From: Ceraceosorus guamensis
Taxonomy: Eukaryota; Basidiomycota; Exobasidiomycetes; Ceraceosorales; Ceraceosoraceae
Direction: 5' to 3'
Length of the DNA: 64,000 nt
Assembly (NCBI RefSeq): GCF_003144195.1
Contig: NW_020289998.1
Span: 314,459-378,458, forward strand
The stretch's first letter is position 1; the number at the start of each line of letters is the position of its first letter. This document shows positions 34,147 through 45,177 of the stretch, piece by piece. A program made the translations under genes and the position numbers. The notes under the pieces were generated by a model that searched no databases, had not been told where the DNA came from, and was given only the letters and a program-made list of their open reading frames with translations.

Positions 34147-35982
34147 CTAGTGCAATTCCCCTCGAGCCTGTGCCTTGGCTACTTTGCCGAGCAGCTTGAC
34201 CTGTCCCGCAACATTCCGGAGAGTATCGCGCACGAGGCCATTGCCCTCGACAAAGCCGTATTCGGTGTAGCGAAGTCCATGCTTTTCGCAAAAGGGGCGT
34301 ACGAACCGGTCGCGCACCTCTCTGAGGTTGTGCCTAGGGATGCGGGGAAAGAGGTGATGAGAGACTTGCATGTGCAAACCTCCGTGCAGGAAGTCGAGCT
34401 GCGGGGGACAACTGACATCCATGGTGGTGCGGACTTGTCTAGATGGGAAAGACTCGTACAGACCCAGGTCATCGCTGGACTGAGCGAAGTGAGAGAGGAC
34501 GATTTGGACATGCAACGGAGAGGTGGCGATGTGTGAGATGAGCAGGTACCCAATTCTCGTCTTCCAATCTGGACAACCATGCAGCAGGGCGACAAACCAT
34601 GCCCAGAAGAATCCAACTCCAGACACTTCAGCCCACCACCAAATGTCGTTGAAGCGAGCCGTCTTGGCTAGGAAGCCGTAGGAGTTGGCGTAGAGATTGA
34701 AGCGACCCAAGGACATGACAATGTAGTACAGCGCGTGTTGGTGTCGCAAAAAGAAGCGCGACGGGGCGTCGAAGAGGAGGACGCGGCGGTAGTAGCTGCT
34801 CCAAAGGCCATACGGCGCCTTGACCTCTTCGCTGCGGGTCTGCTCTGCTTCCGCGGATCCCGAGACATGATTGCTAGAGGGAGACTTTTCGACGAGAAAC
34901 TTTGGCGATATCGCAAAAAATGGCATGTGTTGGATGTCTGGGTCATGCTCTGGATGATTGGTCACAAGATGGTGTACATCGTGATTGTCGCACCACCAAC
35001 CGATGCTCAGCCCTCCGATGGGCGAAGCGATGAAAATGCCGATCGCACGATCGATTGCGTGGACACCCGTGATACCAGTGTGTCCTGCGTCGTGTGCCGA
35101 GAACGTGACTTGGTGCCAAAACAGGCCCAACAGAAGCGAGGATAGCAAGAAATGCCCTTGCGCGTAGCAATACGCAAAAGATGCGAACAGCAGCATGTAC
35201 CTTGCAAGCTCTCTAGCATATCCGATTGGGCGAAGGGTGTAGAGCCCCGCGACTTTGACCTGCTCGTGCATCTCTCGATAGGCCATGCTAATCGCACGCT
35301 CTTCTGCCGGGTCGATGCCGTCTGGTGGAACGGGAGGCTCTAGCAACGCCACAGGGAGAGGAAAGCCCTGTGGTCGACTGGACTGCGCGTTTGCTCGCTC
35401 TGATGCGGGCTTTTCAGAGGTGGTCGCCATGCCAGCAGCGTTGGCTTCGGAGAGCAGATCTTCCACTTCGTACTCCTCCGATCGACCATCGAGACCTCCC
35501 TGGGCCTGTTGCCAGGCTGTCCACTGCGCATCAGGGTGATCCAGCTTGCCGGACCTATATCCAAGCTGCACTGGCGGAGTTAGTGGCTTGTAACCCACGT
35601 CCTTGGGAGCGTCTCGAGGGTCCAATCTGGCGATGACAAAGTTCTTCATGCGGCGAAGCGTCCCGTCGCTGTGGTACGCCTCTATCTCGTCGTGCGCGTC
35701 TCTGCCAACAAAGTGCAGGATGGCCAGCTCTCCACCAGGATGCCTGGACAACCATGCATCCAGCTTGTATATCCTGTCCGCGTGAAGGACCAATGTTTCG
35801 CCCGCCGCAATGCGCTCCGCGAGACGAGAGCGCCTCATGAGTGGCAATTTGCGCTCGCTTGACAATGACGCGGCATCAGCTGGCGCAGCAGCCCGCACGG
35901 CTTGATCCAGATGTTGACGTGGTGCATCATCCGTCAACTGCGCCGTGAGGCGCTGCGAGACTTGCTGACTGCCATCTGGCAT
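34147..35982 (-). CDS. Delta-8 sphingolipid desaturase (cytochrome b5 fusion)
   Basis: Front-end desaturase of the ER membrane that most likely introduces the 8,9 double bond in the sphingoid base of fungal glucosylceramides. The gene is a single exon of 611 residues; the first in-frame ATG is at 35982. An N-terminal cytochrome b5 domain has the haem-binding HPGGELAI and YHSD. A linker of about 100 residues follows, then the membrane desaturase domain with three His boxes: AHDAGHTG, DNHDVHHLVTNHPEHD and QVSHHLFPR, where Gln replaces the first His of box three as in all front-end desaturases. Hydrophobic segments include YMLLFASFAYCYAQGHFLLS and VSGVGFFWAWFVALLHG. A delta-6 or other front-end specificity cannot be excluded from sequence alone, but fungal b5-fused members of this length are usually sphingolipid delta-8 enzymes. 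It is the only long intronless gene here. Confidence 0.88.
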   Translation of the reverse strand: MPDGSQQVSQRLTAQLTDDAPRQHLDQAVRAAAPADAASLSSERKLPLMRRSRLAERIAAGETLVLHADRIYKLDAWLSRHPGGELAILHFVGRDAHDEIEAYHSDGTLRRMKNFVIARLDPRDAPKDVGYKPLTPPVQLGYRSGKLDHPDAQWTAWQQAQGGLDGRSEEYEVEDLLSEANAAGMATTSEKPASERANAQSSRPQGFPLPVALLEPPVPPDGIDPAEERAISMAYREMHEQVKVAGLYTLRPIGYARELARYMLLFASFAYCYAQGHFLLSSLLLGLFWHQVTFSAHDAGHTGITGVHAIDRAIGIFIASPIGGLSIGWWCDNHDVHHLVTNHPEHDPDIQHMPFFAISPKFLVEKSPSSNHVSGSAEAEQTRSEEVKAPYGLWSSYYRRVLLFDAPSRFFLRHQHALYYIVMSLGRFNLYANSYGFLAKTARFNDIWWWAEVSGVGFFWAWFVALLHGCPDWKTRIGYLLISHIATSPLHVQIVLSHFAQSSDDLGLYESFPSRQVRTTMDVSCPPQLDFLHGGLHMQVSHHLFPRIPRHNLREVRDRFVRPFCEKHGLRYTEYGFVEGNGLVRDTLRNVAGQVKLLGKVAKAQARGELH

Positions 35983-38900
35983 GGCGCTCGATCGTGATGA
36001 TTGAAAAGGGGTCGAGTGCTTGCGAAGCACAACTCCTGCATGTGTGGTGGGCACGATACTTTACGAGCGGCGGAGATGATTGCGCTGCGCCCTGCTGGGC
36101 TAAGTTGCTCGATGAGACCAGACGCTGGAGAGTCGGGAAGAGTCTGATTCTGATGAGCTGACGAGAAGGATGCTGTTGATTGTGACTGATTCCGACGAAC
36201 CGGTGGGCTGGCCCAGCAGCAGTTTGAGTTTGCCTCGCTCAAGCCGGCTGTTTGGTACTCGTGACTCTCTCGCTCTGGCGTGGAACGTGATCAGCCATGC
36301 ATGCCATCAGCACAGGCGCAATCTTGAATTAAGCGGCTTGAAAGCTTAAATTGCACAAATCGTTTTTGATGAATTTGGCTCGTGCGCGCGCGCTTTCGAT
36401 CGAGTTGTTCGCGCCTTCGCGGCCGCGTGATGAGACACGCGCCTGCCTGAACGCCGCGGGGGCGCAATATGAATGGGCAGCTGTTTGTGCTGCTGATATT
36501 GCATGACTCGCCGCTGAACCGACGTTGGCAAGCGCGCCTGCAAGATGCCGCTCGCTGCTGTATCGCGATTGAATCACGAATCACTACTACTCTATGCTGG
36601 CAAGCGAGGCCAGGGAGTGGCGCTTGAACATAGACTCTGACTCTGATGGATGCGGTGGATGTCTGCCTACAGCTAGTCACGAATGGCCATAACCGAAATC
36701 CCGCCGTAGTCTGATACAACAAAGGTCCACCGTGAAACGCGCATAGTCGAATCAATCGCACAACTCGGGGCTCATGATGTCGTGTGCAGCGAAGGCTACG
36801 AGGGTCATCACAGTCCGAATTATGAATCAGAATTCAGCCCGGCGCCTGCTGATGAGCACCGTCATTAGTGACACACGGCTGGCCGCAGTCATTTGAGCGA
36901 ACAGATGAAAAGCCATCACAATCACCAATCAAGAATCGCCAGCCAATCGAACGGTCATGACTCGGCGTCCGCCTTGCTACTTCATTTGATTGAGGGCGCA
37001 AGCCAAAATCATTCCCTGGCGGCCTCGCGGGGAAAGGCCACGCACGCCATGCATCACTCATCTCATCCAACGATTCTTATCCGGCAATGGCGCGGTGTCC
37101 GATTACTTGAGAGCCCAATGAAGCCGCCGTACCATGTTCAGACATGCCGCTCTCAGTCCTGTCGCGCTTGACTGGCCTTGACTGTGAGGCCATTTCGCTG
37201 GCTTCTGATCCTCATCATCTCGTGGACGAATCTGCGTCGTACATGCAGACGTCTTTCGTGAGTTGCGATTGAAGACTCATGACTGCGAGTCGACATCAAC
37301 GGTCGCGGTCGAGTCAGGAGTGCGTCGTCCTCACTCCTAAGCTTTCTGCTCCCGAGTCTGCGCTTTTGATTAGCAACGCCGCGCCGCATCCTGCCGCGAC
37401 GGGGACCATCACGCCAACGTCAATTTGAACTTCTTCATTTTCGTGGGATGATGAGAAGAATGAAGTCCACCCCTCGGTGTGATGGGGTAGATAGAGATCA
37501 CAGGTGATGTGGCTCGTCAGCGCCGGCAGCCACCGCTCTTCTCGGTACTCATTTCTGATTGCGGGGCTGCTGTGGGGTTTATGGCTTGGCTACGCATTAC
37601 ATGCTACAGTACTCCTTCTAGCATAGCTGCATCAGATGCATTTCCTTGATGCACTACTATACTCGTAGGCGCGAATGTGATTCTGTATGTACTTGGCTGC
37701 GGGCAGTCGAATTACAGCAAGTAGAGCGGAGTCGACACAGCTCAGAACGGAGAGTGCAGATGTTTCAATCTTTAAATTGGACTTCTCCGTGCATCCCTTC
37801 TGATGCATCGGAGTCATCACATGCTATGGTGGCTGGGCCGTTGCGATCAGATTGCTCAAGGGCTCACAGGCGAGTACGACCTGTATTGTTGCGCGTGATG
37901 GTAAACGCAGGCGACTGCCCATTCAAGCACGTAGACAGGAGAGGCAGTCCGAGTGCAGTCGTGAGAGAGGCGGGATGTGAGCACCCGCGAAAGAATCGAG
38001 AACAACATGTATCACGAAGAGCTAAAAAGCAGAGCTATTCTTGATTCAATCAAGAATGAGAACATTTGATATCTGACCCTTTCAGTCTGTTTAAGGGCTC
38101 TGCAATCAAGAATAGCTTGCTTTTGGTTCGATTGAATGACGATTTGTACGTGCTCATGGGCGTGAAATTCCAGAGCTTCGATCTAAAATAAAGGAGATTC
38201 AAGATTGCTACTAGACAACAAGTCCCGATGAACGTGGGATACAAAAATTCCGCTTTCAAAGACACATCCAGATCCAAGAGTCGCGCACGCCCAAACCCAC
38301 ACAGTCACGTGCTTTCCGCATGTGCGCAACCCATGCACCGATGAGGTCGCTGTTTCGTCTATCGCCAAATATGCTTGCCTTGCATCGCCGCAGGAACAAT
38401 TTTCGCAGTCTCCCTTCGCTTCTTGCATCCCTCCCCGCGCAAACAATATCGTCTGCGGTCCAAGAAGAAAGGCTTCGGCCGGAGCAAAGAAAGATCAATG
38501 TTTGCTGAAGTGTTGCAACCTTGATTTCCGCTTTCCCGGCCACTCGCTCAATCATTCAATTCTGGCTCCACTGCGCGCGACTGGATGCGCTCACCGCGCG
38601 CTCAGCAGCGACACGACGAGCCCCTTCACAGCGAGCCCCTTGCAACTTATTTGCGCAGACCGACCCGCCTCTCACGCTATTCGCGTGCTGATTCCACAAG
38701 TCCCGCACATTTCAGGCCAATCTTCAAGACAATCTGACGCCGGTGCTCGTGTCGGGGCTGCGTCACTCCAGCCAACGCCGATCCCTGGCACTTCTTGCGC
38801 CCTTCTCGCTATACTAGCAGCATCCAGCAGCAGCATCACTGACGGATCGCGAGCTATCAGACAAGCAATCACTCGCCGCACCGAGCTTTCCATATCAAAG

Positions 38901-39351
38901 ACGTCGCCGCCGACGATAGGATCGTCTCACATTTTGTCCACGGCTGCGCCTCGAGAAGCGTCAGAGCAAGGCTGATTTTCTGGCTCAGGAAGCAGGGCCG
39001 GCAGCTGCTCGTGCTGAAGACAAAGCACGTTCGCTGCCCGTGCGTCCATCAAAGACATTGGTCCGGAGCCTACAAAAAGATCCGAGTGCCGTCACCAGAC
39101 TTTTATTCAGACGACTCTCTCAAAAGCTCGAGTGTCTCCATTGCTTTTCGCGCGCAGCCAAGCATCGAGCAAGGCACACCTCCATACCTCACCTCTCACT
39201 CCCGCAGACGCATACAGCCGCGACTGCTCGCTGCACCTACCTCAGTCCCAGCGGGCGTCGACGTTTCTACCCATTCGCCACCATCCAGATCCCGGGAGCG
39301 CTTCCCACGCCCTACAGCTCTGCCTCAGCTCTTGGCCACGGACACGCTGTC
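35983..39351. other. Long gene-poor interval between desaturase and Zap1-like gene
   Basis: About 3.4 kb without a supported coding region, the largest gap in the window. It holds several copies of the CTTGA word (AATCTTGAATT near 36319, the 21-base inverted repeat at 38037-38057, CAATCAAGAATA near 38103, ATTCAAGATTGC near 38196), a GTCACGTG site at 38304-38311 and, from about 38500 on, C-rich DNA that could be a long spliced leader of the Zap1-like gene. Small frames exist on both strands, but none shows family motifs or exon joins. Confidence 0.45.
38037..38057. repeat. Perfect 10-base inverted repeat ATTCTTGATT-C-AATCAAGAAT
   Basis: Two perfect 10-base arms around one central base, in a gene-free interval. 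The arm contains the CTTGA word seen in other gaps. Confidence 0.85.
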
Positions 39352-42300
39352 ATGCTTGCTGCGACCTCCACACCAGTCATGGACCGATCCGAGCCGGGGA
39401 TAGTGAGCAAGGAACTTGATGCATGGTGCTGTTCTCCTCGTCTACCCGCTCTACCCTCTGAGGACTGCCCAGACTGCGTCGATCCTGTGACCGCAATCGC
39501 GCCAAGCATCGAAATCTCCAGCCACCGGTCAGCGTGCCCGGGAAAATGTTCAACAACCGACTCAGACGGGCGCACTTCAGCCATCATCGATGAGTGCTGC
39601 CGCGACCTTGCAACTACGCTTCCTGCCGACAGCTGCTGCGACGATGCTTGTCCAGTAACGCCATGCAAGGAGCCACACACATTCCCGTCCAGTGACCTGT
39701 CGCGCTCACCTTGCCCAGATCCCGCTTGCGCGCTGCCCGGCACGTTGGCAGCTCACAACGCTTGCACCGATATTCCGTGCGAAGGCGACATTTGCGAGAG
39801 CAACATTTGCGTAGAACCGACATGCAGCACAGCTGCGGGGTCTGGCTGTGTCACCGTCTGCGATGGCTACGTACCCACATCGACGGAGGAGGATTGCAAA
39901 ACGCTAGTTGCACCGCACACCCACGAAGCATCCACGACGTGCGCTGGTCGCCCTTTGATGACGTGCAGCACCGATGATAGCAGAGGCGTCTTCGAATCCT
40001 TCCAAGAGTTGGTGAGTATGCTTGTAACGACAGAGCACGACAACACCGCTTCTCACTACTGACACATTGTCGCACCTTTGGCGGTCTAGCTCGAATGCTG
40101 CTGTTGTGCGGATTCCTCCAATCCCGAACACTCGGGTGCAGATCACTGCTCGGGTGCGCGCTATGATCAATCCGCCGCCTCAGTGCCTTGTGGAGCAGGA
40201 TGCTCTTCAGTCGCTCTGTGCGGGTCTACTCCTGGTGCATCTACCTCTATGTCTACGGCCACGAGTCCTTGGGATAACGCCGCGAGCTCAGCTGCTCCAT
40301 TATCGCCACTGTCGCAAGCATCAGCATGGGCTGCTCGTGAGGGTCGGCTCGCTGCCATGCACTCTCATTCAGCTAGCCACACTCGGCCCCGGTCTTCTAC
40401 CGGCGCATCTACTCTCAGTTTCCAGTCGCCTGCACCAAGTTTGTCCGCCAGCACGGTGAGCTTGACAAGCGGGCTCAGCGAGACGAGTACACCTCATTCC
40501 GGCGAGGTTGACTGGACGGCGCATATGGCTGGGCAGATGTCTCATGAGGGGCGATCAATCAAGAGGCCATTCCACGACACGACGATGCGTTCTGCATTCC
40601 TTTCTGGCCACTCCAGGTTCTCTAGCCTCTCAACGCCGATTGCATCGGCTCGATCGTCTCCCAGGCCTTTCAATCAGCTTCCTGGCAGTCGCGATGGGCT
40701 TCACACGGCATGCAGTGAGCGTCCACCGCACGCACATGATGCCGAGGGCCTCTGTCTTGCTCCAGCTTTGACAATTTGTGACCCTTCCGGCTGCCACATG
40801 GATCATACGCACAATCATGGAGGCCACTTCATGTTCCCTGCTGTCTCGGGTGGCAGCGCCAGACCCAGCTCAAGCCAAGGCTGGCCCATTGTTCCTCGCG
40901 AATGGTCTTCTCCAGAGAACCAGACCATTCACTACGTGTCTACTCCGAGCTCGGTTAGCCACTCTCGACGTCCTTCACAGCAAGACTCGGCTCCCGCTCA
41001 GTGGGTCCACGCCTCGTCCACGTCCTCTGTTCATGTCTGCCAATGGGCGGGTTGCGGCCAGGTCTGCGAGAATGCGACCGCGCTTGTAGCTCACCTCCAC
41101 GAAGCTCACCTTGCTGGGCCTCGAGCGGACGAGGATCGGGATCAAAAGATGATGTTCGATGCAGGCACGATGCACAATGACCAGGTACACCAGGACTACT
41201 ACGGTTCCAGTCTGGCCACCTCTGGACCAGCGCTTCACCAGCCGATTCATGCAGCAAGTGCCTGTCTGTGGGACTCCTGCAGCAGCAGTCCAGCAAATAT
41301 TAGTGCATTGCATCAGTTGAAAGGGGAAGCTGGCGTATTCCAGCATCTACTCACTGAACACCTTCGACTCCCGCCGCAAACGAGTGATGCAAAAGATGCC
41401 GCAGCTCTGCTTTCATCCATTCTCGGGTCCGAATTTGAGCTGGGCGCAAATGACCCTCATCGCGACGAAAACCATGCCTCGAGCAGGTACGGTGGCAGCT
41501 TTGCGCACGTGCCTGAATCTCCTCCTCGAGCGGGAAAACGTCGACGAGTCGACCACACGAGCTGGTCTTCAAGTAATCTGGACTTACAGGTCCACAGTGC
41601 TGCCGCTGCACTCCTCGCAGCAGGGCAGCGCTCAGGCCATAGCCAGAACATAAAGGCTCAAGAGGATTTCTCAACGCTTCGCCGAAAGCCTTTTGCGCAT
41701 CGACCGGTAAGCTTCGATCTTGATGCAAGTCGAGCAAGCCCGACCGCTTTTTCCGCCAGCCACTCCAGACAGTCCTCGATCTCGGAGGGCCCACACATTT
41801 GCGGATGGGTTGGGTGTGGCGTCCAATTTGAGTCATTACCTGCTCTGACCGAGCATCTGAGCTCTCAGCACATTGGCCACGGTCAGAAGGAGTACCGATG
41901 CGAGTGGGAGGGCTGCGAGCGAGCAGGAAACGGACAAAGCTTTTCTCAGCGTCAGAAAGTCATGCGGCATCTGCAGGTGCACACGGGACACAAGCCTTTC
42001 AAGTGCAAGGAATGCGGAAAGCAATTCTCTGAGCAAAATACACTTCATCAGCACATGCGCACCCACACTCGCGAGAAGCCGTACGTCTGCACCCATCCAG
42101 GCTGTAACAAGCGCTTTGCTGTTGCAGGCAGTCTCACGATCCACGCCAGGACGCATACTGGCGAGAAGCCCTTCAAATGCTCAGTGTGCGGAAAGGGATT
42201 TGCCGAGTCAAGCAATTTGAGCAAACACTTGCGGGTGCACACTGGGGAGAAGCCCTTTCCTTGCACGATGCCTGGCTGTAACAAGGCGTTTAGCAGACCA

Positions 42301-42408
42301 GACCAGTTATCGAGGCATCGCAAGGTTCACGAGCGCTCTGTGGGGAAGCATCACACTGAGCCTATTGCTACCATCATTGCTCGTGCAGACTCTGAAGCGA
42401 GCGCCTGA
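39352..42408 (+). CDS. Zap1-like C2H2 zinc-finger transcription factor with Cys-rich N-terminus
   Basis: Probable zinc-responsive activator. Two exons, 39352-40011 and 40090-42408, about 992 residues. The C-terminal part has at least seven C2H2 fingers. Separated, degenerate fingers begin near residue 536 (HVCQWAGCGQVCEN) and continue with ACLWDSCSSS and HICGWVGCGVQFES. A tight array follows from about residue 823 (YRCEWEGC, HKPFKCKECGKQFS, EKPYVCTHPGCNKRF, EKPFKCSVCGKGF, EKPFPCTMPGCNKAF) with canonical linkers. Spaced CxW-type fingers ahead of a DNA-binding array are the Zap1 layout. The first 270 residues contain about 32 cysteines, many as CC, CxxC or a CCCC run just after the intron. The middle is Ser/Pro/His-rich. 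The start is the first in-frame ATG after an upstream stop-free GC-rich leader. The target genes and zinc response are inference. Confidence 0.8.
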
Positions 42409-42978
42409 AGGGTCGCGCATGCGCATGCAACCTTCAATAACGCACCCACCTCGAGCACTTCCATTCAGCGCTAGTATGTGAGACCTTGGTATCTAGGACC
42501 TTGACCAGCATTACGGACGGGCTAGCCCTCTATACAGAGACTGGCGCCATTCGTTACGTGTACACTATTGGATTCAAGTCGATCCCGACCCTACCTTCTG
42601 ACTTCAATCACACTTCTGCTAATTACGAAATTTGTGTCAGAATGAGCCGATCATAAGATCCGACAATGCTCCTCCTCCAAATGTGCTTTATCAGCCTTGC
42701 CCGCTTGACAGCACGTCTTTGAGCTTGAATTCTGCAGCGCAACTTCAAGCAGCATCTTACAGCAATGCGACGCTGCGAACGGAGATACATAGCTTTGATT
42801 CTTGGGCGCACTGTGCGAAGACCATTCAGAGTCTTGAGTCGGAATCGTAGTGGGGATATCAGGTGACGTGAAGTAAAAGAGCGATTCGCCAAGGTGAACA
42901 ACAACTTCATCCCGATGTGATGGACGGAGGAAAGAAGCCTCGGCACTCGCCGAGCATGCGCTTACCGGCAGACCATGC
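42409..42978. other. Convergent intergenic region, no gene seen
   Basis: About 570 bases between the stops of the Zap1-like and four-TM genes; presumably both 3' UTRs. Nothing else recognised. Confidence 0.5.
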
Positions 42979-44322
42979 TCAGATTCTAGGAGGCGCATCA
43001 CTGACCCTCGTGCCCGACGTCTGCTGCCCCTTTGGCTCATCTTGACCGCGCAGTGTATCGTCCGACTTGTGGCGCTCATCGTCGCCGTATGTATAGGCAC
43101 CCCTGCTGCTGCCGGGCCTACCGACCGCTTGATTATCACCATACGGATTGTCGTGTCCCTCCGCATACGTATCGTGCGGGCCTCCTGGTGTTTTGTAGTC
43201 ATCTTCCCAATCCTCGCTTTGGCGTCCGCCATATCCTGGAGGGGCTCCTGCTGGAGGTTGATACACGCCAGGTGCGCCCGCTCCGGGAGGGTACGAATAG
43301 GGGCCTTGTGCATAGCCATCGTAAGGTGCGGATTGCTGGTAGTGCGTTGCTGAGGGTGCTACTTGGGTGCGCCCGCGCCCCACGTAAGCAGCACTGGGAT
43401 CAGAAATCTGACGCACGAATGCGAAGCTGAAGAACACCAACAAGAGACCCAAGAGCAAGACGAGGACGAAAGCGATAATCAGAGGTGCTGATTGGCTGTT
43501 CCAGCGCCTTTCACAGTAGCTTCGTGCTTGAACATCCGTCAGTGGAGCGCCATTGTCCGTATCGTTGAATTCCCATATCCAGTACGAGTCGCTGGGCTGC
43601 GAGCGGCCAGTGTTGCGCGTCGTACACGAGTCAATGATGGCGGCTTTCGAGGTCCAGTGGGTCACAATGCCTAGAAGCTGAGCAGAGAAGATAGATCCTC
43701 CCATCAATTACGAGCAGCATGCTTGGAGCCAACGGCACATCTCACCTGCGCAGCGGCGATCGCAGCAACTCCTGCCACAGAAAGCAAGGAATAAGTGCGA
43801 GCAAGAGGTAGACGTATCTAGAAAGGCATTGTGGGAGAGCAAAAAGTAAATCTTAGCTCCTCGCCTCTCGGACAAATGAAGGGGCGAAATGGGCGCTGTA
43901 GTGGGTCTACTGTGCAAGGAAGGTATGCAGCTTGACGAGCGTCGCGCTCACTGCTCGCACTGCTCGAGATAGCACGGAGCGCTTACAGCCACTCGTATTG
44001 AGCAGCCCCTCGTACATGGGACGTCATCATAACTCACCGAGTAAGCGGCGACGAAGCCAAACAGCTCGATACCAGCAGCGCCCAGAAAGAGCGCGCCTTG
44101 AACGATATTGACAGTCTTGAGGTTGCCTGGCAGATGATCCTCTCCCGCAGCTCTGAACTCTCCCGCAGCAATGATGATCAGATAGACCGCTCCTATCAGC
44201 GTAGTAAAGAGTAGCACTGGTCTTAGGCTCATGCGCTGAACAAAGCGCGTGTAAGCTGGAGGAGGAGCAGCTGGCCTCGAAGTGGATGGATAGCCACTGT
44301 TGTACGGCAGCTCGTGCTGCAT
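42979..44322 (-). CDS. Predicted four-TM membrane protein with Pro/Gly-rich tail
   Basis: Not recognised as a named family. Three exons keep frame: 44322-44038, 43817-43746 and 43677-42979, about 351 residues. Likely membrane segments are VLLFTTLIGAVYLIIIAAG, VNIVQGALFLGAAGIELFGF, a third over YSLLSVAGVAAIAAAQLLGI (across an intron) and PLIIAFVLVLLLGLLLVFFS. A loop before the last segment has three cysteines (DSCTTRNTG, YCERRW). The C-terminal 120 residues are rich in Tyr, Pro, Gly, Gln and charged residues, a soluble cytosolic tail. The layout resembles MARVEL-like or tetraspan fungal proteins of the cell cortex, but I see no diagnostic motif. It is divergent from the PI 4-kinase gene over 0.85 kb. 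Confidence 0.7.
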
Positions 44323-45177
44323 CTTTGCTTAGCTTCGTCGTTAAGTACTCCGCGACGTTCTCGACGTATACGTTTCTGCAAGCACCAGAGACCCAAGCGA
44401 GTCGGCTTTATTGAGGTAATCGGGCTGCGCGTCGAAGCCCCCTGCGACTGTGCAAAAGAGTCTTGCTGATTACCCTCGCGAACCGTCTGGGCTTTCTGCG
44501 GCGTGCCAAGCGAAGATCTTGCAGATGTAGAGTGTCAAGTCAAAGCGACAACAAGCTTGTGAGCCTTCGACAGTTGGAGGATGGACCGCTCAGTGGCTTG
44601 CGATGGTAGGAGGCAAAACTGAGAATGGAGGGGTGAGCTGCATCTTGACCGCCGACTCGTCGCTGCTCGTATAAGAAGTCAGTCACGTCACCCGTGCAGC
44701 AAGTACCTCCTGCTCCCCTCTCATCCCTTTCGGCTTGGCGCTGCGCGCGATGGTGTCCCGCGACGTGAGTGATTCGACTCAGCGGCGGAAAAATAGACAA
44801 GGGGCACTGTAATTATATATATGGATCACATACTCAAGCCACCCTTCGATTAACACTTTTCGCAATATTTCAAATGTGACTTACCACGGCCTCGATCGGC
44901 GCGTGCCGCGCTCCGCATAATGAACGCGCTTTATGTGATTGTGCGGCTGTGCTGCTTACACCTTCGAAGGTCATTTTTCACGCCCGATCTTCTGATCTTG
45001 GATCCGATTCATGACTCTCAGAGAAGATTGCCCTCGTAGTGGTCACGCGACTGCGCTCTGGCAAGCGAGTCTTGGTCATCTCCGCACATTGATACCCGCC
45101 CAGTATAGCCTCGAGTTGACTTGGCTACAGCAAGGCCAAGCAGAACGTGTCGACCCCTCAGAGTGAACAAGTGCGCG
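44323..45177. promoter_or_regulatory. Divergent promoter region between four-TM and PI 4-kinase genes
   Basis: About 0.85 kb with no gene. A TATA-like ATTATATATATGG lies at 44812-44824, in an AT-rich patch (44800-44900). Its distance to either start (about 350 and 490 bases) is long for a TATA box, so use is uncertain. Confidence 0.35.
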
